Positions 17,703-26,174 of a stretch of 64,000 nt of DNA are shown piece by piece. The position numbers and the translations under genes are program-made. The first letter of the stretch is position 1; each line of letters opens with the position of its first letter. The notes under the pieces are model-generated. The model was not told the DNA's origin. It searched no databases and worked only from the letters and a program-made list of their open reading frames with translations. Location: contig JAUHZC010000003.1 in the NCBI GenBank assembly GCA_030425805.1, positions 188,701 through 252,700 on the forward strand. The letters are read 5' to 3'. This DNA is from Alphaproteobacteria bacterium (GTDB taxonomy: Bacteria > Pseudomonadota > Alphaproteobacteria > JAUHZC01).

Positions 17703-18916
17703 TTTAAGATTTTCTCCATTTGTTTCAGCATTTTTTGTGCGAGTTGAACTCTATCAAAATACCTTGAAGCCTCCAAACAATTTTTCTTTAAATTCAAGTA
17801 ATTCAGCCTTTTTAATGTTTTGATTTCCTGCACTAAGCTTTCAGGATTTTCAGAATCAAAAGTAACCCCAATTTGGTGTTTTTTAACAATATCTGAAGAC
17901 TCCCCATGAACTCCATGCAAAACCGGAATGCCCATTCCTATACTTTCGAAAAGTTTTGAGGGAATAACAGTACGAAAAAGAGACTCATTGCGTAGATGTG
18001 TAACGCTTGCGTCGAGTGTTGACCAGTAAGAAGGAATGTCTTCCTTAGATACAGAGTCTAGAAAAGTTACATTTGACAGGGCTTTCTTTTGTGCATATTC
18101 CTTCAGTTTTTCTTTTTCTGCTCCATCCCCTATAAAAAGAAAGTGTATATCCTTGCATCCTTCTTTATGAAGAATGTCCGCGGACCTAAGCAATGTTTCA
18201 AGGGCATGTGCCATACCATGTGTTCCAATATATCCCACAATAAATTTCCCCTCCAGATTTAGGGATTTGACGAGACTTACCTTTTTTTTCCGGGGGTAAA
18301 ACAGCAACTTGTTAATGCCATTTGTAACAATTTTTATTTTTGAGCGCTTACCTCCTCTTTCCAAAATATATTTTTCAAAGCTATTAGTAACACAAACAAT
18401 AAGGCTAGCATTCTGGTACAAATAAGACTCTATTTTTTCGAGTAAGGAAATTACCCACCCATCTTTCATAGCACCAACAGCCTTGATTGATTCTGGCCAA
18501 AGATCACGAACCTCAAATACCCATGGAATGCGTTTCAAAAGGTGTATGATGTAAGCACCACATGCATTAAAAAATTGTGGTGAAGAGCCAATGACAATAT
18601 CAACTTTCCTAATAAAAATTGAAGCTATGATTGCAGAAAACATATAACTTATATAGTCCAATATTCTTCTAAAAATCCCTTCATTTGCTGTGATGTAACT
18701 CCAAACACGGACAACACGAATTCCGTCCATTACCTCTTCTTGCCACAGCTTATTGCGATATCCAGGATAAATTTTGCCCTTAGGGAAATTTGGAACACAC
18801 GTCACTACTGTAACCTGGTGGCCTTGTTTTACCCACTCTTTGCAATGATCAAATGTCCGGCTTGCTAGCGCATTAACTTCGGGGTAAAAATTATCACTAA
18901 TAAAAAGGATATGCAT
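17699..18916 (-). CDS. WbuB-like family 4 glycosyltransferase
   Basis: 405 residues from the ATG at 18916, which overlaps the preceding stop as TGATG; two GTG codons just upstream are less likely. N-terminal ILFISDNFYPEVNALASRTFDH, VTCVPNFPKGKIYPGYRN and VWEVRDLWPESIKA-like text are typical of WbuB/WcaI glycosyltransferases. The C-terminal GT-B domain shows VGYIGTHGMAHALETLL and FLFIGDGAEK. It sits between a heparinase-like gene and wecB, an order known in many amino-sugar glycan loci, and probably transfers an N-acetylated amino sugar. Confidence 0.87.
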   Translation of the reverse strand: MHILFISDNFYPEVNALASRTFDHCKEWVKQGHQVTVVTCVPNFPKGKIYPGYRNKLWQEEVMDGIRVVRVWSYITANEGIFRRILDYISYMFSAIIASIFIRKVDIVIGSSPQFFNACGAYIIHLLKRIPWVFEVRDLWPESIKAVGAMKDGWVISLLEKIESYLYQNASLIVCVTNSFEKYILERGGKRSKIKIVTNGINKLLFYPRKKKVSLVKSLNLEGKFIVGYIGTHGMAHALETLLRSADILHKEGCKDIHFLFIGDGAEKEKLKEYAQKKALSNVTFLDSVSKEDIPSYWSTLDASVTHLRNESLFRTVIPSKLFESIGMGIPVLHGVHGESSDIVKKHQIGVTFDSENPESLVQEIKTLKRLNYLNLKKNCLEASRYFDRVQLAQKMLKQMEKILK

Positions 18917-20532
18917 CACCACTCCAGAATTATTTTTGTATTTTTGCTTTTAAAGCGTAAGACAATTACTTTTGTTGGAAGAACTTTTCCGAATTCAGGG
19001 GCATAGGACCCGTCTTTTATTGAAAATTCTCCTTCTAGCACTTTAAACAATAAAGTTTGATCACCACTCTTCAAAACAATCCCTTCTTTTGTATCAGAAA
19101 AGACAACATCCGGGTGTAATATAAATCGAGAGATAGCGGCAACTCTTCCTGTAACCGTATCAGTCACAATCAATGAGTTTTGTTTTAGTTCCCAATGTCG
19201 TGTATGTACGGGATTTCCTGGCAAGAGCTTATATCCGTTGTGTGAACAAGTAATATCATTTTCTGATACCTCTAAACCAAAAGGATATGCACGTTTGGCA
19301 ACGCGAAACCCACCCCAAACTTGACTTGAACTTTGACCTTCTATTTCTACAGTGGAATGGGAATATGTTTCACGCTCCTTTTGTCTCTGTGCGCTTAAAC
19401 CATAGCATGAAGTCCCTCCATTCACGATAAATCGCTTTAAACCTATTGAAAGCTCAAACGAGAGTGTGTCAGCATGAGCATGGCCTGGGAGGTAATCAGG
19501 ACCAACAGGACCAACATCTAGAAAAGCTCTCATTTTCCCAAGTTGAAGGCAAATATAGCCACTTTCCCTAAGGAGATTTATCTTTTTCTGAGGGGGGGAT
19601 GTAAAAGGTATATCTAATTCTTTCGTATAAGAAAAAATCCTTTCTGGACAAGGTGCAATGCCAAATGCCGCATCGTTAAATAGTGGGATCTCACCATCAG
19701 GATGGGACATTGCTTGGAGCCAACTGCACATTTGAGAAGCTACTTTTTCCCACATTTCCTGATGTGTCACTGGTATACAACCTTGGTAAATACGTGCAAT
19801 ATGAATTAGATCGAGAAGGTCTTCTAGAAAGATACTGTGATACATAGGAGAACGTTCAAAATTTCCCCCGTCTGGAAGAATTTGTTCTTCTAATTCATTT
19901 TTAACGATACCCAGGCCTGTTTCAAGCCATACTTTTGCATCACTTCCTTTGAAAAAGCATCCTGCAAAAATAAGAGCTTTGGCATTTGAGAAAAGGTGAT
20001 TACCCAAAATATGAAACTCAAGTTTCTGTGATAACCAGCGCACTTGAGTGGCTAAACTTTCTAATAAAAATGCGTTCGTTTCAGAATTAGCTATGGCCCA
20101 TTTTATCCAATTAACAACTCGTAATGATGTGGGATAAGGTTCCCAACCAACGCCTACACCTATGGGATTTTCTTTAATCCACCTCTGAATAAATTCAATA
20201 TGCCAACGTTTTCTGCGTTGCGCGTTGACAGCATTTAAATCATCAAAATAGTGAAGATTATAACACCAAAGTTTTTCAACATTCTGAGGATTCCATCCTA
20301 CATCCTTAAATTTATGCGCTACATTGAGGAAATCAAAAGTTGTCTTAGAAAAAAGACTTTGGTTTTTTTCTAAAAAATGTATGGGTTTTAACTGGATGTT
20401 TTTTTTTCTTAATGGAGGTGCTTGTAAATTCTTTACCTTTGGCTTGTATACATAATACCAAAGGCGCCACAAGATTTGCTTGGCCTTAAGATAGCGAAGC
20501 GTATGATAATATAGGAAGAGCTTTGAAAGCAT
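18916..20532 (-). CDS. Heparinase II/III family protein
   Basis: 538 residues. The N-terminal alpha-toroid contains LWCYNLHYFDDLNA and GVGWEPYPTSLRVVNW; the C-terminal beta-sandwich has PGHAHADTLSFEL, with the His residues expected at the active site of polysaccharide lyases. No signal peptide is evident, which is usual for this subfamily found inside exopolysaccharide loci. It may trim or edit uronic-acid-containing glycan. It lies 8 bases downstream of the two-domain oxidoreductase. A run of seven G (19592-19598) lies in the gene. Confidence 0.82.
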   Translation of the reverse strand: MLSKLFLYYHTLRYLKAKQILWRLWYYVYKPKVKNLQAPPLRKKNIQLKPIHFLEKNQSLFSKTTFDFLNVAHKFKDVGWNPQNVEKLWCYNLHYFDDLNAVNAQRRKRWHIEFIQRWIKENPIGVGVGWEPYPTSLRVVNWIKWAIANSETNAFLLESLATQVRWLSQKLEFHILGNHLFSNAKALIFAGCFFKGSDAKVWLETGLGIVKNELEEQILPDGGNFERSPMYHSIFLEDLLDLIHIARIYQGCIPVTHQEMWEKVASQMCSWLQAMSHPDGEIPLFNDAAFGIAPCPERIFSYTKELDIPFTSPPQKKINLLRESGYICLQLGKMRAFLDVGPVGPDYLPGHAHADTLSFELSIGLKRFIVNGGTSCYGLSAQRQKERETYSHSTVEIEGQSSSQVWGGFRVAKRAYPFGLEVSENDITCSHNGYKLLPGNPVHTRHWELKQNSLIVTDTVTGRVAAISRFILHPDVVFSDTKEGIVLKSGDQTLLFKVLEGEFSIKDGSYAPEFGKVLPTKVIVLRFKSKNTKIILEW

Positions 20533-20540
20533 TTGACTGG

Positions 20541-22658
20541 CTACTGCAAACTGCTATCGATTTCGATACAGATGCGACTGACTTCTTGGATTTCGTGGTA
20601 AGGAATGGGTCCAGAATCGCCAGACTTAATACATTGTAAAAACTCTTTTACACAAGTTTTCTGGCCTTTGTCTTGAAAAAACATTCTCTTCTTATAAAAT
20701 CCAGGCCATCCATAACCCGTTAAATTACGATAGTTGTTCAATTGCAAAACTGCATTACCACAAAAAACTTCAATGCGTTCCTTAGGAAAGGCTTTCCCTC
20801 CATTCGCCAGATAATGAATTGTCCCAAAAGAACCATCCTCAAATTGTAAATTAATAGAAACTTTGTCATTAGATACAGTTTTTCCAGATGTCTGGCCTAG
20901 CTTCATTGCCTGGTATCCTTTAATAGGGACACCAGCAAGATATCGCATCAGATCAACAAAATGGCACCCTTCACCAATAATCCGACCCCCCCCCACTGCT
21001 TTATCTTGTGTCCAATGCTCTCCTGGTATAAATCCGGCATTTACTGTCATAATAAAGACCTTGGGATCCTTCCTAACCTCAAGAAGGGATTTCATCTCTT
21101 TGACAAGGGGTGCAAATCTGCGGTTGAAGCCAACCATAATTTTCTTCTGATCACCATATTTTAGAACAGCCTGATCAATTTCATTAAGCTCTTTTAATGT
21201 TAGAGCCAGAGGCTTTTCAACAAACACGTTTTTCCCTGCTTCAAGTGCCCTAATAACCTGTGCAGCGTGCACATTGTGACGTGTTGCAATAACAACAGTA
21301 TTAATTTCTTGATCTTGAAAAATATCGTTCAAGTCAGTTGAAGCAACAATAAATCCAGCTTTTTCCCCATGGTGCACGCCACTAATGCCTGTACTCGTAG
21401 CAATAGTTTTTAACTGTGCACCTCCAGCTTTAAAGGCAGGGATTAAAGTGCGGGAAGCATAATTTCCTGCACCTATCACCCCAACGACAGGATACTCTGG
21501 CTGGAAATCTGATTTCATCCCCAGGGGAATTGTTCCTCTTTTTAAACTTTTTTCTTCTGTCTTTGGATAGTCAAGAATAATTCCTAATGCAGCTTTGTTG
21601 TCCAATTCTTGATAAGCTTTTTCCGCTTCATGGATGCAAAAGCGACTTGTAATCAGGGGCTTGGTGTTTATTTTTCCAGCTGACATCATTTCTAAAACAG
21701 CTTGAAAATTTCTCTGTTCTGTCCACCTTACATAGCCATAGGGATAATCTATTCCTTGCTCCTCATAAGACTCATCATATCTTCCGGGCCCATAAGAGCA
21801 AGAAACTTGGAAGGTGATTTCTTTTTTGAAAAAGTCATCTCGTCGGAGATTTAACCCAACAACCCCAACCAAGACAACTCGCCCACGTTTGCGGCACATC
21901 TGTGCAGCTTGCTGAATAACTTCATCACTTTGTGTGGCTGCAGCGATGATCACACCGTCAACACCTTCACATTTGCTAAAGTTGGAAGCTGCAGCAATGG
22001 GGTCTTCCCCCTTGGAAAGATCAACTGTTTCTGCACCAAATTGACGTGCAAGTTCACATCTTTCCGTATCAAAATCAATTCCTAAAACGCGACAGCCATT
22101 TGCCTTCAACATCTGTACTGTTAAAAGCCCAATCAAACCCAAACCAGAAACAACTATTGTTTCTCCCAAAGTAGGGTTAATAAGCCGGATACCTTGCAAG
22201 CCTATGGAAGCTAGAACTGTAAACGCTGCTGACTCATCATCCACATTATCAGGAATTTTAGCACAAAGATTTCTCGGCACGCGCACAACCTGTGCATGGT
22301 GACCATTTGAAACAATCCGATCACCCTTCTTAAATTCTTCTGCGCTGCTTTCTAAAACAATACCTGCATTGCAATACCCAAGAGGGAGAGGTTGGTCTAA
22401 TTTTGACCGAACAGCATCTAACGTTGCTAGAAGCCCGTCTGTTTTGATTTTTGAAAGAACCTGCTTAACTTTTTCTGGTTGTTGCCTAGCCTTGTGGATA
22501 AAATTTGCTTTTCCAAACTCTACAAGCATTCTTTCTGTGCCTGCAGAGACAATCGACTTTTGCGTAGAAATCAAAACCGTTCCTTGACGTATTTTTGGAC
22601 ATGGAACATCAGCAACTTTTGTTTCCCCATTTTTTAAATTTTGGAGGACTTGCTTCAT
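20541..22658 (-). CDS. Two-domain oxidoreductase: zinc-type alcohol dehydrogenase plus Gfo/Idh/MocA
   Basis: 705 residues. Residues 1 to about 360 form a medium-chain dehydrogenase (GYCNAGIVLES, GDRIVSNGHHA, VVSGLGLIGLLTVQMLKANG). From about 392 a second Rossmann domain begins, VGVIGAGNYASRTLIPAFK, followed by VEKPLALTL, the Gfo/Idh/MocA signature. Such fusions recur next to heparinase-like and WecB genes in envelope loci, but their substrate is unestablished; oxidation and reduction of a nucleotide-linked sugar is the likely role. A poly-G tract of nine (coding strand) lies in frame at 20986-20994. It overlaps hisF by 4 bases. Confidence 0.85.
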   Translation of the reverse strand: MKQVLQNLKNGETKVADVPCPKIRQGTVLISTQKSIVSAGTERMLVEFGKANFIHKARQQPEKVKQVLSKIKTDGLLATLDAVRSKLDQPLPLGYCNAGIVLESSAEEFKKGDRIVSNGHHAQVVRVPRNLCAKIPDNVDDESAAFTVLASIGLQGIRLINPTLGETIVVSGLGLIGLLTVQMLKANGCRVLGIDFDTERCELARQFGAETVDLSKGEDPIAAASNFSKCEGVDGVIIAAATQSDEVIQQAAQMCRKRGRVVLVGVVGLNLRRDDFFKKEITFQVSCSYGPGRYDESYEEQGIDYPYGYVRWTEQRNFQAVLEMMSAGKINTKPLITSRFCIHEAEKAYQELDNKAALGIILDYPKTEEKSLKRGTIPLGMKSDFQPEYPVVGVIGAGNYASRTLIPAFKAGGAQLKTIATSTGISGVHHGEKAGFIVASTDLNDIFQDQEINTVVIATRHNVHAAQVIRALEAGKNVFVEKPLALTLKELNEIDQAVLKYGDQKKIMVGFNRRFAPLVKEMKSLLEVRKDPKVFIMTVNAGFIPGEHWTQDKAVGGGRIIGEGCHFVDLMRYLAGVPIKGYQAMKLGQTSGKTVSNDKVSINLQFEDGSFGTIHYLANGGKAFPKERIEVFCGNAVLQLNNYRNLTGYGWPGFYKKRMFFQDKGQKTCVKEFLQCIKSGDSGPIPYHEIQEVSRICIEIDSSLQ
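20986..20994 (-). repeat. Poly-G tract (9 G on coding strand) inside two-domain oxidoreductase gene
   Basis: Nine C on the plus strand, read as three Gly codons in the segment AVGGGRIIGEG. The current length leaves the gene in frame. It is the third nine-base tract in this polysaccharide locus. Confidence 0.8.
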
Positions 22659-23425
22659 CGTAACAAACCATAACCTTTCTTTTCTTGGTAAGATGGATAA
22701 TTGATTAGCACAGCTTTGTATTTTCCCTTGTAAACAAAAAGACTCCCTGCGGCTGCTCCAACAACTCCAAACTCATCAAAAAGACTTTTAATGTGTAGGA
22801 AGTTACCTGCTCCTCCTAATACTGTTAAGGGAACGCGTATCCTTTCCTTAACAAGCTTGATCAAGTGATGGTCGTACCCCTGCATCATACCATCATTATC
22901 AATAGACTGCAGTAAAACCTCCCCCACTCCCTGTGTTTCTAACTCTTGGATCAAATCTATTAAATCAAGGTGAATTTTTTTATGACCACGGTGAGTCATT
23001 GCGGTATATTTTCTTAATAGACCCGTTTTTTTCACATTGACAACCCCAACAATACTCTGCCTCCCCACACGCTTGATGGCCTCAGGAATAAGTAAAGGAT
23101 TATCAATGTAGCTTGATCCTACCGCAACTTTTTCGACGCCAAGACTTATAATTCTCTCGATTTGATCAACACGTGTAATGCCCCCTGCATAACACATTGG
23201 CATGCGACATTCATTTGACATTCTTTCTATGAGGTCAAAATTTGGTTCAGATCCGCTAGGGGTTGCATCAATATCTGCAACAATAATCTCATCGGCTTCT
23301 TTTTCATTGAATATACGGATTGCGTTCAAAGGGTCACCGACATACTTTCCCTCACCAAATCTAATTGTTTTGGTTAGTCCACCTTCGTGTAATAAAAGGC
23401 ATGGTGTTATTCTTGGGCGTAACAT
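22655..23425 (-). CDS. HisF-like cyclase paralogue of an LPS amidination system (WbuZ/HisF2 type)
   Basis: 256 residues, TIM barrel of the HisF family with ITPCLLLHEGG at the start, DIDATPSGSEPN, AGGITRVDQIERI and LLQSIDNDGMMQGYD. The two catalytic Asp of histidine cyclases are not kept: CLDV reads CLLL and the AID segment reads VVNV. That argues against histidine synthesis and fits the paralogue that, with HisH, delivers ammonia to a WbpG-type sugar amidotransferase. It overlaps the oxidoreductase by 4 bases and follows hisH by one base. Confidence 0.82.
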   Translation of the reverse strand: MLRPRITPCLLLHEGGLTKTIRFGEGKYVGDPLNAIRIFNEKEADEIIVADIDATPSGSEPNFDLIERMSNECRMPMCYAGGITRVDQIERIISLGVEKVAVGSSYIDNPLLIPEAIKRVGRQSIVGVVNVKKTGLLRKYTAMTHRGHKKIHLDLIDLIQELETQGVGEVLLQSIDNDGMMQGYDHHLIKLVKERIRVPLTVLGGAGNFLHIKSLFDEFGVVGAAAGSLFVYKGKYKAVLINYPSYQEKKGYGLLR

Positions 23426-23426
23426 G

Positions 23427-24038
23427 CTAAGTCCCTATTTTTGAAAAATTTTTCAAAAGGCTAATCCCCCAGTGGTGGCTTTTCTCCGGATGGCACTGGA
23501 TACCATAAATTTTTTCCTTGTTAACTATGGAGGGGAAAGCGCCATCATAATAAGTCTTCCCTAGTATGTGGTCTGTATCGGCAGGAGAAAAATAGTAAGA
23601 GTGCAAAAAATAAAATTGAGGATTTTTAATGTCCCTCAAAATATCATCCTTTTTTTGAGCCTGGATTGTATTCCAGCCCATATGTGGTAAAGGATGACTG
23701 TTGTCCAAATTTGAGAATTTCTCTACTGTTCCTGGAATCCAACCCAACCCTGGTTTTTTCCCTTCAGCGCTACTATTTGCCATCATTTGCATGCCAACGC
23801 ATACGCCAACCACAGGAATTTTTCTGTCTAAAACAAGATCATCCAAAGTGTCACGCATGCCAGATTTATCCAATTTTTCCATGGCCCAATCAAAGGCACC
23901 CACACCAGGCAAAATAATTTTTGAAGCTTTTTGCAGGTCTTGTTTGTTTTGAGCCAAGAAAGCTCCAACATGAATCTCCTTGAAAATATTGAGAAAAGCC
24001 CGAACATTCCCAACGCCGTAATCAACAATCGCAATCAA
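23427..24038 (-). CDS. HisH-like glutamine amidotransferase subunit of the amidination system
   Basis: 203 residues, class I glutamine amidotransferase. VDYGVGNVRAFLNIF opens the protein, the nucleophile Cys is in VGVCVGMQMM and the His/Glu of the triad are in IQCHPEKSHHWG. It hydrolyses glutamine and channels ammonia to the HisF-like partner encoded next. It overlaps the PP-loop amidotransferase gene by 4 bases. The setting inside a glycan operon, not with other his genes, argues for a surface sugar role. Confidence 0.85.
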   Translation of the reverse strand: MIAIVDYGVGNVRAFLNIFKEIHVGAFLAQNKQDLQKASKIILPGVGAFDWAMEKLDKSGMRDTLDDLVLDRKIPVVGVCVGMQMMANSSAEGKKPGLGWIPGTVEKFSNLDNSHPLPHMGWNTIQAQKKDDILRDIKNPQFYFLHSYYFSPADTDHILGKTYYDGAFPSIVNKEKIYGIQCHPEKSHHWGISLLKNFSKIGT

Positions 24039-25159
24039 CGTTTTCCTCCGACTTCTTTTCCCAATAGCTTCAAAACGAAAGCACCAATTTTGTATATCCA
24101 GGCCTGTGATTTGTAATCTTCATAGCTCTTCTTCTCAATTTCTAGATATGAAAGAAGCTCTTGAGTCGTAATTTCTAATTTGTTAGCTACAAACTCAATT
24201 TCTTTTTTTATCTCTTTTTTATCATATGGAGGAGATTTAAGCTCTTCTAAAGCTTCGCTTCTTGTCATTTGATGGGTTAGAATAAGGCTGGAGAACTGTA
24301 CCTTTCTAACATCATAATTAAACCTCTCAGGAAGCCAGAAACTCTCATAAAATCGTGTAAAGCGAGATTCAAAGTGTTTCTGTGGATAAGGTTTCCAGCC
24401 AAATTCATTTTGAAGAGTTTGGATGGCATCCTTCTTAATATATTTAACAAAATCCAGAGGCCTTACAACCTGGATTCCTTTGATATATGGAAGGTATATT
24501 TTATGCCACAATATGGATGTTAAAGGATATTTTTTCAGAGGCTTATTCCCAAATTGGCGATGGATATCCCTTATTTGTCGAGCGTCTGATTGGTAATACA
24601 TCCAGTCAACGGGATTGCGAACACACTCCGTTGAGATATTTCCTCCCGTAAGGATATACTTTACATCATATTTATTTGCAAATTTATACATTGTTGCAAA
24701 AAAAGCATTGTCCTGAGGAGAGTCAATATGCGACACTCCTGATTTGAAAAAAGATAGCTGCAGATCTCGCATTTCTGCCCAATCTATTACCTCAGTAAAA
24801 AGATCAAGATTCAGCCCATCAACTAATTTTTCAATATTATTAACAGCAATTTGTGAATTCCAACCAGCATCCACATGAAAGACAAGCGGCCTCAAGCCAT
24901 ATTTTTTTACAGCTAGATAGAGAAGGTAAGAGCTGTCAACACCCCCACTCATGCCTATGATACAATCAAAATCTCGCTTTTCCCCATCTTTTTTAATTTT
25001 GGCTACAAGAGTTTCTAGTTTCCTCACCCCTTCTTCCCCTGTATCCCATCGAGGTAAGGTGTGATTCAAAAAATTATTACAATGATCACAAACTCCGTTC
25101 TCATCGAATACAATTTTTGGATCACTTGTATCCATCACACAATTGGAGCAAATTTTCAT
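24035..25159 (-). CDS. N-acetyl sugar amidotransferase, WbpG/PseA-like PP-loop protein
   Basis: 374 residues from the ATG at 25159, which directly precedes the conserved KICSNCVMDTSDP; a TTG four codons upstream is possible. N-terminal CxxC pairs (CSNC and CDHC) suggest a zinc site, and IIGMSGGVDSSYLLYLA is the ATP pyrophosphatase loop. In Pseudomonas, WbpG with HisH2/HisF2 converts an N-acetyl group of a UDP-sugar to acetamidino. The same three genes are contiguous here and begin the minus-strand operon that also encodes WecB and WecC. Confidence 0.87.
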   Translation of the reverse strand: MKICSNCVMDTSDPKIVFDENGVCDHCNNFLNHTLPRWDTGEEGVRKLETLVAKIKKDGEKRDFDCIIGMSGGVDSSYLLYLAVKKYGLRPLVFHVDAGWNSQIAVNNIEKLVDGLNLDLFTEVIDWAEMRDLQLSFFKSGVSHIDSPQDNAFFATMYKFANKYDVKYILTGGNISTECVRNPVDWMYYQSDARQIRDIHRQFGNKPLKKYPLTSILWHKIYLPYIKGIQVVRPLDFVKYIKKDAIQTLQNEFGWKPYPQKHFESRFTRFYESFWLPERFNYDVRKVQFSSLILTHQMTRSEALEELKSPPYDKKEIKKEIEFVANKLEITTQELLSYLEIEKKSYEDYKSQAWIYKIGAFVLKLLGKEVGGKR

Positions 25160-25470
25160 TGAGATATACAAACCTTTTAATCCCCTTTATACGAGATCTC
25201 AGGTGCATTTTCAATATGGAAGAAAACCTCCCCCGCGTCTGTAACGGTTATGCTGGGCTCTGTGGGAAGCATGGCGGGTGTTATGGTTACCAGGATTGTG
25301 AAGTTCCCAAAAGTTGCTTTGGAAGAACGAGATCCATGAGTCTAACCTTTCCGGATTATTTGAACAGATTCAGTCATGCCAAGGCAATTCTCGTAAGAAA
25401 CATCCTCTTCTTAGTGAGCTAGTGATGCTGCTTAATAATATTGTTGTAAGATCTATAATTCCTAATCTGT
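25160..25470. other. Intergenic stretch between glycan locus and accessory island
   Basis: No confident gene. It must hold the promoter for the minus-strand wbpG operon. A 68-codon open frame on the plus strand (25216-25422, ATG start) contains five regularly spaced Cys, but has a poor ribosome site and no recognised homologue. Another frame is also locally open, so the region may be eroded coding DNA. Confidence 0.35.
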
Positions 25471-25503
25471 AGGCCGGAGGCTCGAATCCTCTCGAGGGCG
25501 TCA
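25471..25503 (+). repeat. tRNA 3'-end fragment, left copy (att-like)
   Basis: The sequence contains GGAGGCTCGAATCCTCT, a T-stem and loop with TCGAAT, then a degraded acceptor end without a proper CCA. The bases before it (CTAATCTGT) could be the 3' side of an anticodon stem. No 5' half exists, so it cannot make a tRNA. It matches the right copy at 29 of 33 positions. Confidence 0.7.
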
Positions 25504-25529
25504 TGATTTTCAAGGGTTTCAGGAAAGTT

Positions 25530-25572
25530 AGATTCTCCATTTTTTTAGAGAGGAAAATTGTTGAACTTTTAT
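25530..25572 (-). pseudogene. Remnant of the 5' end of a HAD phosphatase gene
   Basis: Reading from 25572 on the minus strand gives IKVQQFSSLKKMEN, matching the start MKIQQISSLEKIEN of the intact HAD gene at 43218. The start codon is now ATA and similarity stops after about 14 codons, shortly before the tRNA fragment. Non-coding bases between it and the XRE gene also resemble the right-hand copy (CCTGTTC-AA-CAAGG). It is the stump left by a deletion in a duplicated module. Confidence 0.65.
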
Positions 25573-25638
25573 TGAAGGTTTTCCTTGGTTAGAACAGGTG
25601 GCTAGAGGCTAGCTAATTTTGAGATGTTTTTTAATAAT

Positions 25639-26046
25639 TCATCCAGTGAAAGCTGTATCCAAAGACATTTTGCTTTCGGAGGTGTCTTGGTAGCTATAAA
25701 TATCTTCAAGTAGGCTAACATATTCATCCATTGTAAGGTCCATATCTCTATTCATGAGTTCTTGGGTTAAGGAATGTGCACATTTTTGCGTAAGTTCCAA
25801 ATCGAGGTAAGCTCGTTTGACTTTTTCCCCAAGAAGCTTGTCTTCGATTCCTTCGATAAGCTCTTGAGGTTCATAACCAAAAGCTTCAGCAATAGCAAAG
25901 ATGGTTTTTGTAGTGGGTTTTTTTGTTTTTCCACTTGTAATGTTATGCACAGCATTTCGGTTTAAACCAGCTCTTCGTTCAAACTCGAGAACCGAAATTC
26001 CCATTTTTTCAATGCTGGCCTTTATTCTGGATGCAAGAATGCTCAT
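25639..26046 (-). CDS. XRE-family regulator, left copy (slightly truncated)
   Basis: 135 residues from the ATG at 26046, set 7 bases after AAGGAG. The N-terminal helix-turn-helix reads EKMGISVLEFERRAGLNRNAVHNITSG, followed by KTIFAIAEAFGYEPQELIEG. The C-terminal half is acidic and helical, possibly for dimerisation. A close paralogue lies at 43265-43702. Here the protein ends at a TGA exactly where the paralogue has Trp (TGG); the downstream codons still match, so the last 10 residues were lost by one point mutation. It is divergent from the operon starting at 26425 and probably regulates it. Confidence 0.85.
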   Translation of the reverse strand: MSILASRIKASIEKMGISVLEFERRAGLNRNAVHNITSGKTKKPTTKTIFAIAEAFGYEPQELIEGIEDKLLGEKVKRAYLDLELTQKCAHSLTQELMNRDMDLTMDEYVSLLEDIYSYQDTSESKMSLDTAFTG

Positions 26047-26053
26047 AAAAAAT

Positions 26054-26100
26054 CTCCTTGACATCATATATTTCGTATAATATACGTATACCTATACAAA
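26054..26100. promoter_or_regulatory. XRE promoter/operator with palindrome, left copy
   Basis: CGTATAATATACG at 26074-26086 is a perfect 13-base palindrome centred on one A, lying 28 bases upstream of the XRE start, and followed by GTATAC. The block from TTGACATCA to TATACGTATA is nearly the same upstream of the second XRE gene, which implies that both regulators bind related operators. AAGGAG (26054-26059, minus strand) is the ribosome site. Confidence 0.5.
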
Positions 26101-26174
26101 TATATAATGCGTATATGTGATAAATTTTTACTACAACATCTCTAAAAAGGCAACGATAAAGCCCGGCTTGGGGG

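Noticed and set aside
22655-24038. Histidine biosynthesis genes hisF/hisH
   Set aside because: Catalytic Asp of HisF are missing, no other his gene is present, and the neighbours are a WbpG-type amidotransferase and glycan genes.
25471-25503. Complete tRNA gene
   Set aside because: No D-arm or acceptor 5' strand was found upstream of either fragment, so only the 3' portion is present.
26056-26084. TTGACA plus TATAAT on the plus strand as a sigma-70 promoter
   Set aside because: Only 12 bases separate the two boxes, in both copies. The TTGACA is partly the reverse of the XRE ribosome site and TATAAT is part of the palindrome.
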